64,000 nucleotides of DNA from Lenzites betulinus (taxonomy: Eukaryota > Basidiomycota > Agaricomycetes > Polyporales > Polyporaceae). Below are positions 33,300 through 44,331 of this stretch, piece after piece. The stretch lies in contig JABYQU010000053.1 of NCBI GenBank assembly GCA_022264855.1, forward strand, positions 232,548-296,547, in the 5' to 3' direction. A program made the position numbers and the translations under genes. The first letter of the stretch is position 1; the number at the start of each line of letters is the position of its first letter. The notes beneath the pieces are model-generated. The model was not told the origin of the DNA, made no database searches, and was given only the letters and a program-made list of their open reading frames with translations.

Positions 33300-35861
33300 T
33301 CAGTTGAACCTGGTGTGCTGGATCTTCTCGCCGTTGGACTTGCTGAAGAGCGTGTCATCCAAGGCCACTTCCCCCTCGCCGGAAGCCTCAGCACTAGTCT
33401 TCTCCTTCGAGGGCGAGAAGGTCGCCTCCGTCGAGTTGACGAACAGAAGGGTAGCGTCGTCGACGTGCTCCCTCTTTGAGTGCCCTTGGTTGGGCGCGTA
33501 CCACCAGAGGGTAGTGATACCAACTGGGAAGGTGTATGTTGCCTGACAGGCACGCATGAGCCCCGGGTGGCCTACGAGGATAGGGGGGTGCTCACCTGCT
33601 GTCCACGGAACTCGATCGTCGTCTTCACCGGAGTCGGGTTCCAGCTCCCGTTCGGATAATCATCCCTGCAGAGACCCGTACGTCAGTGTCAGTCCCGAGG
33701 CGCCAACGACGGTGTGCTCACCAGTTCAGCACGACGAGGCTATAGCGCAGCCAGTCGTTCGAGTTCGAACGACCGGTTACGAACGCGGTGACGCGCAGCG
33801 CCCAGCTCTGGCTCCCGCCGACGCTCACTCCGATGCGCTTGCCGGAGGGGCCGCCTGCGTCTCGGGGGATTGTTGCCTTCGACGACTGTGCCATCGCGTA
33901 GACTGCGGGTGTGTTGGAAGAAAGTAACGAACAAAGTCCGTCAGACGATGCTCTCAAAGAGAGTGAGGGGGAAGAACATACACTCCTGGTTCATGCTCCA
34001 GCTCCCGTCGTTGTTGACAGTGGCGACGGGGCGGCACGGCGGCGAACAGCTGTTAGTGCCGGGAAGCATCGGCTGCCCGTTCCCGTCCAAGGCGAGGTTC
34101 CACATGAGCCCGGAGCGCGAATTGTGTTCAATAGACCCAATGAAGCTGCGTAACGGGGATCAGCGCCCTCCTTCCCAAATGCCATACCTCGCGGATGTGC
34201 TTACATGTTGTCCATGTACCACTGCAAATATGACGAACCAAAAGTCAGCTAGTGCAAGCGGCAGGGCAGACGAGACAGGGCGCACCTTGAGATCGCTCCA
34301 CCAATCGCTGCCATACACGCCCGAGCATTCGGTGAAGAGGATGTCCTTGTTCGGGTACGCGTTGTGGAACGCGTCCTGTTGCGATACCGCGCCGGAATAG
34401 CAGTGGAAGCCCACTCCAGCGAATGCGCTCGCGCCGTCGTTCATCTGCATGACACCCCGCATCAGCACCCAGCTCGTGTCACGCGAGAAAACAAGCGTGG
34501 AGAGGGCTCACGAGCTCTACGGGGTACGCTCCTGCGTCGTTCCAGTTGTGTTCGTACCCAATGATCTTCACGGCGGCGAATCCGCCGTTGTCCATCAGCG
34601 AGCGCAGTGTCTTCGCGATTTGTGCCTCCTGTGCGGGGCTAATTATGCACGTCGGGTATGTCGGGTTGGAGTTCTCCGGCTCATTCTGCAATGCAGAGGT
34701 CCCGCGTCAGTAGTTTGTCTTGATTGTACGAACGTTGAGGGCTGACCTGGATACCAATAGCGAAGACATTGAAGCCTTTGTTCTTGTACGCCTGGAGCGC
34801 CTTGAAGAGGTAGTTCGCATCTACGAATGCGCGACGTAAGCCCCTCCCAAAGACAGTAGGAATTGAGACACGTACAAGTCGTCGAGTACTTGGAGAGGAA
34901 CTTCCCCCCGTTCATCGAGCCAGAGTCCTTCATCCACCCCGGCTAAAACAGACACAGAGCTCGCCTCAACAACCTATAAATCAAAATCAATGACGAAAAG
35001 GCGCACCGGAGACCACGGGAGGAGATGGATCTTAATCCCGCTATTGATGCTCCGAATATCGGCTAGCACGCTATAGACAGACGACGGCGCCTTGTCGAGG
35101 TTGAAGTGCTTCAGTGCGGTGTCGCCGCTGACGTCATCGAAGCTGTACACTGCATACAACGCCAACATTGTATGAATGTCGAGAAATGCATACACGCGCG
35201 GGAGGAGGGGCATCAATGGAGGAATGCTACTTACCGCTCGTGGAGAAGTCAGACGCGCCGAGCGGGATGCGGAGGTACGAGAATCCGGCAGAGTTGGCGC
35301 CGTCCGTGGCTGGGGGGACGGGTGGTAAGTGCAGGGCACGGGGGGATGAGGAGGGTGCTTACCGTCGAAGAGATACTTCAAGAGCTTCCAGTAGTTGGCT
35401 GAGTTCTTGCTCTGTAACGCGTTAATGAATGCAATCTCCGCTTCACCTGAACGTGTAGCATACCTTTAATTTGCTGAGAGTGATCGCAGAGGAGTCAGCT
35501 ACAGATACGCAAAGCGGTCGGTACGATCCAGGCTACGAGCAGGTGAGGCGAAGCTTACTGAGGGAAGCACCGAAGCCCAAGATGGACTGGTACGTCTGCG
35601 CGTCGTTGACCACAATATCCGCCGCGCCGATCGCGCCCGGGTTCTTGAATTGAATCGGGTTCGGGGACAAGTTTTTGTAAGTGAGCAGCTGGCTACGATC
35701 CCACGTCGTTGACCACTAGTCCCAGAAGAAAAGAGCGAGCGCAGAGTAAGTGAGACGTGCGTGAATCAATGTAGGTGGAGAGCACGCACGACGTCGTATA
35801 TCTGTTGGGCCAAGATGGGGGCTGCAGCGACTGCGAGGGACGCAAAGACGGTCAGGCGCAT
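33300..35861 (-). CDS. Secreted GH30 glycosidase, probable endo-beta-1,6-glucanase
   Basis: Family GH30 hydrolase, likely acting on fungal cell-wall beta-1,6-glucan. The start at 35861 gives a signal peptide (MRLTVFASLAVAAAPILAQ). Then come QSILGFGASLTDSSAITL (the typical N-terminal GFGxxLTDxSA), a FDDVSGD-type strand, IHLLPWSPPGWMK, IGIQNEPEN with the acid/base Glu, and ILFTECSGVYGSDWW with the nucleophile Glu. IFIGSIEHNSRSGLMWNL and the C-terminal beta-domain follow (TYTFPVGITTLWWYA). The gene is split by more than ten short introns. The stop is at 33300-33302. A TATA box lies about 125 bases upstream. Exo- versus endo-activity cannot be told by eye. Confidence 0.93.
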
Positions 35862-36906
35862 CTTCCTGTTTGAAGTGCCCGGAATATGACGGGTGCTTGT
35901 GTGGGGGTGAGTCGCGTCCTGTCAGTTGCAAGACAGAGACGAAGGTGCAGGCAGACAGAAAAATCTGTTGCGGAAGATGGACGTGTTTATATACGTCCCC
36001 AGAGAAAACGAGAGCTTGAATGATAGAATATGGCCGGGGGCGTCCAAGAGAGAGCCCAAGACAAGGAAGAACGGGCTCCTTCAGCCTCTGTGATGTCTTT
36101 ACAATCCCCAGTGGCCACCCGCAGGTGCGCCATTTATCCGCGCGTGCCTTGCGGAGTCGGGTGTACCCAAAACGCGTCGAGGTATGCTCGTTGGGATGGG
36201 GGACGTAGATCAAGGAGGGATGCCGGTACTACAGCAGCAGCCGAGCGAGCGTCGGCAGCCTGGGCAGGCGCGATTTGTACACCACCCGCAGGGACAAGAA
36301 TGCAGCGCTGCGGGGCGAGGAATTGAGAGGGCGGCATGTGGTAGATTATCCGGCGTGCAAGCTCGAATGTAGCATCTCCCGACGGCGATGGTGGCGGTGC
36401 CGGCAAGGCGGGGTGCACTGCTCGGGCTTGTACATACTCTGAGTGGCCATCCTGTAGGCTTAGGGGTGGCGGGTACCTGGTGGCGGGAACTCCTGGGGAT
36501 GGTCGATGTAAGTGCGTACTCTACGGGTGCTGGGGCCGCTCACACCCACGCGAAGTGAGTCTATGCGGGGTGCGGGTACCTAGAACAGCGCGGAAGCCAT
36601 CACGAAAACGCAGGCAAGGGTCAAGGTGTGCTCACTCACCAGTGCGAGGTGTACCTGTGCCGAATCGAAGGTCAAGGCACGGAAGAAATCCTTTGACAGA
36701 TGCAACCTAGTGAAATCGATCATCAGTGTGTGCGGGTACCAACCTACTCACTGTTATTCTGATTCTTGCCAACGACGGGGACGGCTCCGAACGTACAACA
36801 TTTTTCCATTACCAAAAGCACAGTATGGTACAGCAACGCTAGCGAAACAGATTGTACGTGCGTGCACACGTGGATATATGCAGATCCTCCATGAATCAAT
36901 ACGTGT
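35862..36906. other. Intergenic, about 1 kb
   Basis: GH30 promoter, then spacer to the 3' end of the first arrestin-like gene. A 94-codon minus-strand frame (36134-36418, Ala/Pro-rich) has no recognisable domain and no support beyond its openness. Confidence 0.45.
35983..35994 (-). promoter_or_regulatory. TATA box of the GH30 gene
   Basis: On the minus strand the sequence reads GTATATAAACAC, about 125 bases upstream of the GH30 start codon at 35861. Confidence 0.5.
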
Positions 36907-38599
36907 TCACATCGGCGGTTGTGCTTCCGATGGGGTGGAAGGGGTCGAAATATCTGACTCTGCGACGGCGAGGACGAGCCCTTCGGACGACCATGGGTCG
37001 GTTGTGAGCCTGATCGGGATGACGAGCCGCACCTCCTTGAAGGGGCACTTGACCGGGTCGGGTGGGATCATGCTAAACTCGACGAAGTCCTGCGTAGACG
37101 TAATTAAGCGACTGCGTGCGGGCGAAACCTCCACGAGTCAACGTACCTTGACACTAAGCCCGCCGGCCTTGAACCCTCCGATTTTGACAGAGGGGTCTAG
37201 CTGGATTTCACCCACAAACGAGAGCCAGTCGGCGCCGTCGCCCTGTGAATACGATTAGAACGTGTGCTTAACGAACCTAATGTCTCCACGATGACATACC
37301 GAATGTCTAAATTCGGCCTCGCCGATAGTATCGACCCTCCAAATATCCGTCTTCGTGCCCAGAATAAGCGCATTCCTGTCGTGCCACTTGATGAGCAACA
37401 CGTGGCGTGAGATTGTGAGCTATACTTGAACGTACCTGACATCCACAGTCGACTGCCTAAGAACCCTGATGCGGGTGAACTGCTTATTAGGCGCAAGAAT
37501 GGTCGCAGTAGGCCCATATGGCAGATAGGCGGCTAGAGAAAACGCGGACGAGGAGAATACGATGTGGAAGGGTATCGACTGTGTGATGCTGAAAACGCGA
37601 GAAGAAGGAAGATAGATCTACACGACATATATCCATTAGACTCTTTGCGCCGAATGGGATGTGATTTCGCGCGCACCTGACAGTGGATATCCTTTCCGCC
37701 CGACGTCCTGGCCACCATGGTCGTGTCCCAACAGCGCCAATCGGGAGACTTCACGAAGCCTTCCATCTCTTGTGATTGGTACATTGGTTCGGGAAGGGGA
37801 ACCGCTGGACGAGATCGGGGATGGTAAACGAAAGGCGTTGAGAGCGTGCTGTATCCTGATGTGAGAACCGCCTACATAGACGATCTCAAGTAATCGCCCT
37901 TACCCATTTCCTATGCGTTGCAGCAGAGCCGATGCCTTCCCCTTCACTACACTTGCACTTACCCCATATTCAATTGTAGCATTGAAGCCGGGTACCCCGG
38001 ACATGTGTACGTCATGGGTAGGCGGAAGAGGCTTCGGTTACGGCATGCTATGAACATATGCATATATCGGCCGAAGACGAAGAGCTCACATAAGTGTCCT
38101 TGCCATCTGAGAAAGTCGTTGGCAACGTCAAGCTGAACTGCAACGACGTAGGACAGGGCTCAGAGCTTGTGTCTTTGCTCCATAGTGTCTCCTTCGAAAG
38201 GCACAGCTTGTGGGTGGTGGTACCACCCTCTCCCACCTCCCGCAGACGCAGACTGCCCTCGATCTATGCGGTCGCGAGCGCATGAGATCATGTGAACCTT
38301 TCTGCCCAGGGCCCGCTGCATACCTTGACCTCGACAGCAGTAACTCCGTCAGTCTTGAGGAGGTCGACGGCGCCCTCGACGGCAGCACCGCATGCATACA
38401 CCGGCAAGCTCACGTTGTCCTCCTGCGCAAAGAGGCGGAGGCTCACGTTCCCGCCCTTGGACTGTTTCACGAAGTCGCCGGCAGGGCGGTGTGCCGGGCG
38501 GTTGAGGGCGAGACGCTGCTCGTATTCCTGTGGCTCGGCCGAGTAGGAGGGGATGCGGGAAAAGGAGGGCGCGTAGCTGGGCAGGCTCGTGGTCGACAT
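36907..38599 (-). CDS. Arrestin-like protein (copy 1)
   Basis: Alpha-arrestin-type fold protein, in fungi typically an adaptor for ubiquitin-driven endocytosis of membrane proteins. Exon 1 from 38599: MSTTSLPSYAPSFSRIPSYS, an N-terminal Ser/Pro/Tyr motif usual for this basidiomycete group, then QEDNVSLPVYACGAAVEGAV (arrestin strand). The following exons give IEGSLRLREVGEGGTTTHK, CPTSLQFSLTLPTTFSDG, HMSGVPGFNATIEYGVSASV, PFVYHPRSRPAVPLPEP and IPFHIVFSSSAFSLAAYLP. The C-lobe continues with KTDIWRVDTIGEAEFRH and PPDPVKCPFKEVRLVIPIRL. No PY (PPxY) motif is evident in what I read, so a ubiquitin-ligase link is not shown. A diverged paralog lies immediately upstream in the same orientation. Confidence 0.85.
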
Positions 38600-39648
38600 T
38601 GGACACGGTGCGGCTGTCGGTGGAGGTGGAGAAAGGGAAAGAGGGGATGGCGGGGAAGGGGGCCGCGGGGGCTATGAGTAAACATAGGATGGCGTGCGTC
38701 GACCGCTGCCACCGGAAGCTCTCCGTCCTGCCTCCACCTCCGACTGTGGGGACCCCGGTCCTGATCAAACACGACTATCTCACCTGTCTCGCGCTACCCT
38801 GCGTTTGCAGCCATCCGGACTCCCATCTGCAACTGTTGGGCTGCGCACAAACGCGTGCACGCTTGCCATGGATGGAGCTTCCCGCCACAGGCTGCGGTGT
38901 TCATCCGACCTTGTCGCACCCCACAGCACCCAACTGTCGCGCGGACAGACTCGTGCCGCAGAATCACTGCTGTGGTCCTCCGAATCGCATCTCGACCGCG
39001 TGTGCCGGCGCGAGGGGAGTCATTGAGAAACAGCGAGCATGTGGAAGTCGGGGAAAGCATGTGGGCGGAATCCAGCGCAGCCGCGCGCCGGCCAATCTCA
39101 CACTCAGACGCCCAACCCCGCTCCTCCTCTCACCTCGCATGGGGCTATATCTATCCGTGGCAACGAGCGTAGGTGGTCTGATCCACCACGATACACACAG
39201 CGACGTAGATAGTTTCGCCGGCGACGGGGGGTAGCAACATTGGCTGCTAACATTGGCTCAACATGTTAGCGGATATTCGCAGAAGTGAGAGCGCCTACTC
39301 ATCAATCATTCTGCGCGAGAGCCTGGAGCAAATTTGAGTACTTGAGTCTTGAGGGTACTCGAAGAGGTTTAACAAACCCCAAGATTTGTGAGTCTGGGTC
39401 ATATTTCAATAGTACTTGGCTCTGGATATGCATTCGCATTGACGTCCAGATTGTCAATGCGTATCACAGGATTAGCTTGTGGGGACCATCGGAGACCATC
39501 GGGGCCCGAGGGATGACTCGGCTGAGATCTACCGTGCTTGCGATAGATCTGAGACATCCCCGGGGCTCTGGACTCGAACAGGACCTCGAACCGTCATTGA
39601 TGGTACGTGCCGTTCGTATATTTGGCGAACGTACGTGTGCATGCACGG
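38600..39648. other. Intergenic between the two arrestin-like genes
   Basis: The promoter of copy 1 and the 3' UTR of copy 2. A plus-strand 234-codon frame (38530-39234) overlaps copy 1 exon 1 antisense and has no recognisable domain. Confidence 0.45.
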
Positions 39649-41436
39649 TCATAGCACAACCGACACAGCCGTAACAGCTCGACATCCATACGAGTCCGAA
39701 GTGAGGCGCAAAGGGATCGACTCGCTGAACGGAAAGTAGCCCGGCCTGGCCCCCGGTGGCGACTCAATGGCGACCACGAGACTGTCCTGCAAGCATGTCG
39801 CCGACACCGCCGCAACGAGCATCATATGCATCGTCAGCCACTATCCTGCTATGTGATGTAAGACGAAGCCGCAGCGCACGCACCATGACCTTCACCCCGT
39901 CCACCTCGAAGCCGCCGCCCAGCCGCGCCGCACTCGGCGGTATGATCACCGCGCCCGACCACACCACCGAGTTCGCGCTGCTGCTCGCCCTGTGCACGAC
40001 GCCCTGCCCGACCCAGTGTGCCGTGTGCATGTGGCTCTTCTCCTCCTGCAGCCCCGGGATGCATCGCACGCTCACGCCCGCCTCCGCCGCCCCAGGGTCG
40101 AGCACGCAGCGCGTGTCCACCACTGTCATCCGCTGCACTTGGATCCTCACCGGGCATCGGTGCTGTGTGTGCCATTTCGGGCCCAGCGAGGAGACCCATG
40201 CGGCGGGCGCGCCCAGCCCGAACATAGACGTGCCGCTGCTCGAGGTCGACCCGCTTCCCGCGTCCGACTGGGACGGCGCAAGGGAGAGGAAAGACGCGGC
40301 CGCGGGCGGGCGGTAGTCTGCGAACGGCGCGAGGGCGAGCTCGTCCCCGTGCAGCGCGACGCAGAACGGGATCGGTCCTTGAGCGCTGCATACTTGTGAT
40401 GCTGGAAGATACACCTGTAAGTGCGGATGCGATCAACTATGTTTTATTGCAAGCGTCGCAGAGAGGATGTTGATACTAACGTGCACGTCGATGGGTGTGC
40501 CGCCGCTCCGGCGTGGATGCATGCGGAACTCGAACAGAGTGCGCGGCGCGTCGTCCGTCCTCTGTGGGTTGCTCGGGAACGGACCCGGGTGCGCGGGTCG
40601 CGTCCGGTGCGTGTACTTGAAGGGCACCCTCATACTACAGCCCAGTGTTCGGAACGTGCCATTTGGGTCAACACATGGTCTTTACCCCCAACGAACAACA
40701 AACGCACGCACTTCGTTGTACCGCGCCAGAGCGTCGCCGCCTCGCGCACCCGCGTCAGCTTCACCACCACCGCGTACGCGACCTCCACCCTGAACCCAGG
40801 GATCCCGTCTAGCCGCACGCTGTACGATGGTGGGAGAGGGCGTTTGGTTTTGGTGTCTCCGTATGGCGCGGGGAGCGTGTATTTGAACGACGCGTTTGGG
40901 GGGACCGCGCTCCCGTTCGCTTGGTCGCGCGCGATAGTCCAGGCATACACGGTCTCGTCGAGCAGGCGGACGGCGTACCGCCCCGATCCGCCGACCTCTT
41001 CCACTTTGAGCGTGCCCATGATCTAAGGTGGAGTGTTTAGGGCTCTGTCTACCAGCATGCATCGAGAGACGTGCGGTCGCGCGTGGGGAAGACGTACCTT
41101 CACTTCGAGCGCGAGCACCCCGGAAGACCGCGTGACCGCTAACGAACCCTCGATAGTCTGTCCTGTCGAGTATGCGGGGACCTCCGCGCCTTCCTCTTGC
41201 TCGCTCAACAGCAGCGTCACCCAGCTCGAATGCTTTACATAATGGCCCCCCGCCTTATGCCGCGGAATGTGGTGGATTCCACCGAGCGGGTGTATCGATG
41301 CGAGTGCCGGGACGGAGGTGGTTCGACGCAGTGCGTTGGAGGGTCGGTCTAGTTGTGGGTGAGGACTTGGAGGTCGCGGCGTCGAACAGTGGGAGGGCGC
41401 GCGAGAGTCGGCAGCTACAGCGTATGGATGGCGCAT
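39649..41436 (-). CDS. Arrestin-like protein (copy 2)
   Basis: A tandem paralog of the preceding gene, with the same exon order but strongly diverged. From 41436 there is a Ser/Pro-rich start (MRHPYAVAADSRAPSH), then WVTLLLSEQEEGAEVPAYST and GQTIEGSLAVTRSSGVLALE. IMGTLKVEEVGGSGRY, FKYTLPAPYGDTK, YSVRLDGIPGFRVEVAYAVV and PFKYTHRTRPAHPGPFPSN align in order with copy 1 (HMSGVPGFNATIEYGVSASV; PFVYHPRSRPAVPLPEP). The C-lobe includes IPFCVALHGDELALAPFADY, and the last exon ends SIPLRLTSDSYGCRA...VVL with a TAG/TGA-region stop at 39649. The shared splice sites and order show descent by duplication. The cargo is unknown. Confidence 0.8.
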
Positions 41437-42188
41437 CGGAGCTAGGACAACAACAATGCGTCGGCGTGAGCGGCGAGCTGGGAGCGCAGAGTATGCGACA
41501 GAGCAAGACAGCGACAGGGTGGGTATATGTGGCCAGCTGCAACAGATCGGGAGAACAGCGGAGCACAGGCAAGCCCGCGGAGAAGAGAGGGATCGTGGTT
41601 GTCCCGAGTACCTGTGTAATGAGCGTGGGTCGGCGAAGGCTGACCATATCAGTAATGATTGGATTGGACTTCGCCCTGTTATGATGAACAAGAAGGGCGG
41701 AACACATCAAGGAAGGGTCCCGAGGAATAGTCCGATAGGAGCGTTGTCACGGAATGCAGCGGGTGCTCGAGAAGGAACGTGTGAACCAGAGCATGGGCGG
41801 GACTGCGTACGAACGACACAAAGGGGAGAAATCCGACCAATGCTGGAGAGGATGATCTAGAGCAGAAGGTGAATGTACAAAGTTGAGTTATGCCCGGCGG
41901 AATGACGCATATCACGCGCTGCGCTCGAGCTTGCATGATTGATGCCCCGGGCCTTCTCGCATTCATTAGTGAAAGGACGCGCTAACTTTAAGCTAGGAAG
42001 TGCGATACCAATACCGTCGGTCACGCTAAAACGCTGCCCCTGTAGCGGGACTGTATACCCCGAGCGCTCGCCGGTGATCTTGCGTGCTGGGTAGTGAGGC
42101 TCTAAAGCGGCTCACACTGAGCTCTTTGACAAACTCTCTATGTGCTGGCGGTGATATTGAGAGGTACAGATGGCATCTTGTCACCTAT
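41437..42188. other. Intergenic, about 0.75 kb
   Basis: Promoter of arrestin copy 2 and the 3' UTR of the CoA-transferase gene. Nothing else is seen. Confidence 0.45.
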
Positions 42189-44040
42189 TTAGATGATTTG
42201 CTTCTCTTTCAATTCGGAAATCTCTTCTTCATTGTATCCAAGCTCAGAGAGCACCTGCGTCAAATCTTAGAGCTCTTCAGGGTCACTTCGCACATTGCAA
42301 CGCACCTCATTGGTATGTTGTGATAAGTATGGCGGCGGGCGCGTAATAGGCATCCGCCCCCCATTGTAAGTCACCGCAGGAGAGACGAGCTTGATCTTGC
42401 CAGCCCGTGGGTGCTGCATAACCCTATAAGTCCCCTGGGCGCACGGTGCATAGCATTGCTCTATAACGCGTACCTCTACCTCGGTGATCATCTGGCGCGC
42501 AGCAACTTGCGGGTGTGCGAAGGTTTGTTCAATGTTGTTGATGGGTCCGAAGGGGACGCTGCACCTCGTGATGAGCCGCGCTGTTCGCTGACATGGAATG
42601 GAAGTAAACATGGAACAAACCCCAGCCCGGTGAGCTTCTCTATCCAGTGGTCTCGGCCTTGCTTCTGCAGGGTCTCTGTGATTAATGACACCAGCTCCTG
42701 TCTGTTCGCAACTCGGGCCTTGTTTGTTGAGAACCTGGAGTCAGAGGAAAGGTCCGGACGCTCCAAAATCTTCTCGGCGAACAATTTGAACTGTCGCAGA
42801 ATAAGAATAACCCGTCAATGGGGTTTTAGTACATTCACCGCTGGAAGTACGGACCTGCTTGTCATTGCCAGCGCCGATCATGATGAACCCGTCCTTGCAC
42901 GGGAAAACCTGGTAAGGAACTATAGATGGGTGCGACGTGCCGTGTCTCGAGCCTTGCTGCCCAGAAATAAGATAATTCGATGCTATGTTCGCGAGGCCCG
43001 CGAGCTGCACGGCTACTTAGATCGCGTCTTAGAAGTAGACGTAGCGACCCACTTGAGATTCGAACAGGTTGCAATCAATCCAGACGCCCCGACCAGTCTG
43101 CTGCCGGGATAGAAGTGCAGCCATGATCGCGCCGTGTGCATACAGCCCAGTTGCAATGTCCGTGACAGCAACGCCGACCTTGCAGGGCGGACCATCCGGC
43201 TCGCCTGTGCTAGAATGACAGGTGCCGGTGTCAGTGAGAAGACGCGCAGCGGAGCCAATTGGCAAAGATCCCACATGTGCATGAGACCGGCCTCTGCTTC
43301 AACGATCACATCGTAGCCTGCAGCTTTCTTGAAGGGTCCCGTTTGTCCGTAGCCTGTACAAGGCACGAAAGTAAGTTAGCGTATGTTGATCTTGAAGTTG
43401 CAAACGACGTCTAGCGGATGGCGCTGATCTATAAACAGCGTACCTGTGATGCTCGCATAGATGAGGCGCGGGTTGATTTTGCGACAGTCCTCCCATCCCA
43501 GGCCAGATTCTGCCAGCTTGCCCGAAATGAAGTTCTCGACAAGCACGTCCGACTCTTTCACGAGCTTGTGCAGGATCTCGAGACCCTTAGGCTCCTTGAA
43601 GTTGACCGTGATGGAACGTTTGTTCCTGTTGACGGCCAAGAAGTACGCAGACTCTGGAGGTAGGTGTGACGCGTCCTGTGGTGCCGACGTAGTCAAGGGG
43701 GCTGAGGGTGGGGTCCAGGATCCTCAAGACGGCGTGTCAGCTACCCAGACACGATGTGAGTTAAGTCACTCGACGCAGCAGGCTCACTCGTATCATCACC
43801 TCTAGATACCTCCTCGACCTTGATCACGTCGGCGCCCAAGTCGGCCAGCAACATCGTCGAGGTTGGTCCAGCCAGAACACGCGTCAAGTCGAGGACCTTG
43901 ATTCCTCGCAGAGGGGGAGGAATGCCCTGAGTCGGCACGCTGCGGTCGACATTGAGGTTACGGACGGTTTCCCAAGAGACTTTACGCGAGAGTACCGTCA
44001 AACGTGCATTTTCCGGGCGCCGTAGTATGCGGAAAGCCAT
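42189..44040 (-). CDS. Class III CoA-transferase, succinyl-CoA:glutarate type
   Basis: CaiB/BaiF-family CoA-transferase closest in feel to SUGCT (C7orf10), which moves CoA from succinyl-CoA to glutarate or hydroxymethylglutarate in mitochondria. The start at 44040 gives a basic leader ([20 protein letters not shown]) fitting a mitochondrial presequence, then [69 protein letters not shown] with the catalytic Asp after [58 protein letters not shown] and a C-terminal [19 protein letters not shown]. The gene has about nine short introns. It is divergent from 2-oxoglutarate dehydrogenase E1, the enzyme that makes its likely co-substrate succinyl-CoA. Confidence 0.9.
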
Positions 44041-44331
44041 AGTGCACACACACGACGCGTGTAGACGTCGTAGGACACAGCGAGCTCGACCGTGGTCGGG
44101 AGGAGGAGGAGGGGAGGACGGCGGGGTAACGGGCGTCGGTCCCCGGCGCCGGAGGCCCGACGGCCCGGATACCCGCCCGCCTCCGCATTAATCCCGAACG
44201 ACCGACGGGCGTCTACTCAACGCCCGGCCAATTTCGGCATGGCAATTGAGCCCAATTGCTCGAGCTCTTCCTCATTCCACCATCTGATTCTTCACGACTC
44301 ACGGCCGCGTAGACCGCGTCGTATCACCAGG
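44041..44331. promoter_or_regulatory. Shared divergent promoter, CoA-transferase and OGDH E1
   Basis: 291 bases separate two start codons of genes for linked mitochondrial succinyl-CoA chemistry. It is GC-rich with no TATA box. The OGDH reading frame stays open upstream of 44332, but the earlier Met at 44092 would mask the presequence and is unlikely. Confidence 0.5.

Noticed and set aside
36134..36418. 94-codon Ala/Pro-rich minus-strand frame
   Set aside because: Could be a small gene, but no motif, no TATA box and no family resemblance; too weak to list as a CDS.
38530..39234. 234-codon plus-strand frame antisense to arrestin copy 1
   Set aside because: Overlaps a real exon on the other strand and shows no domain.
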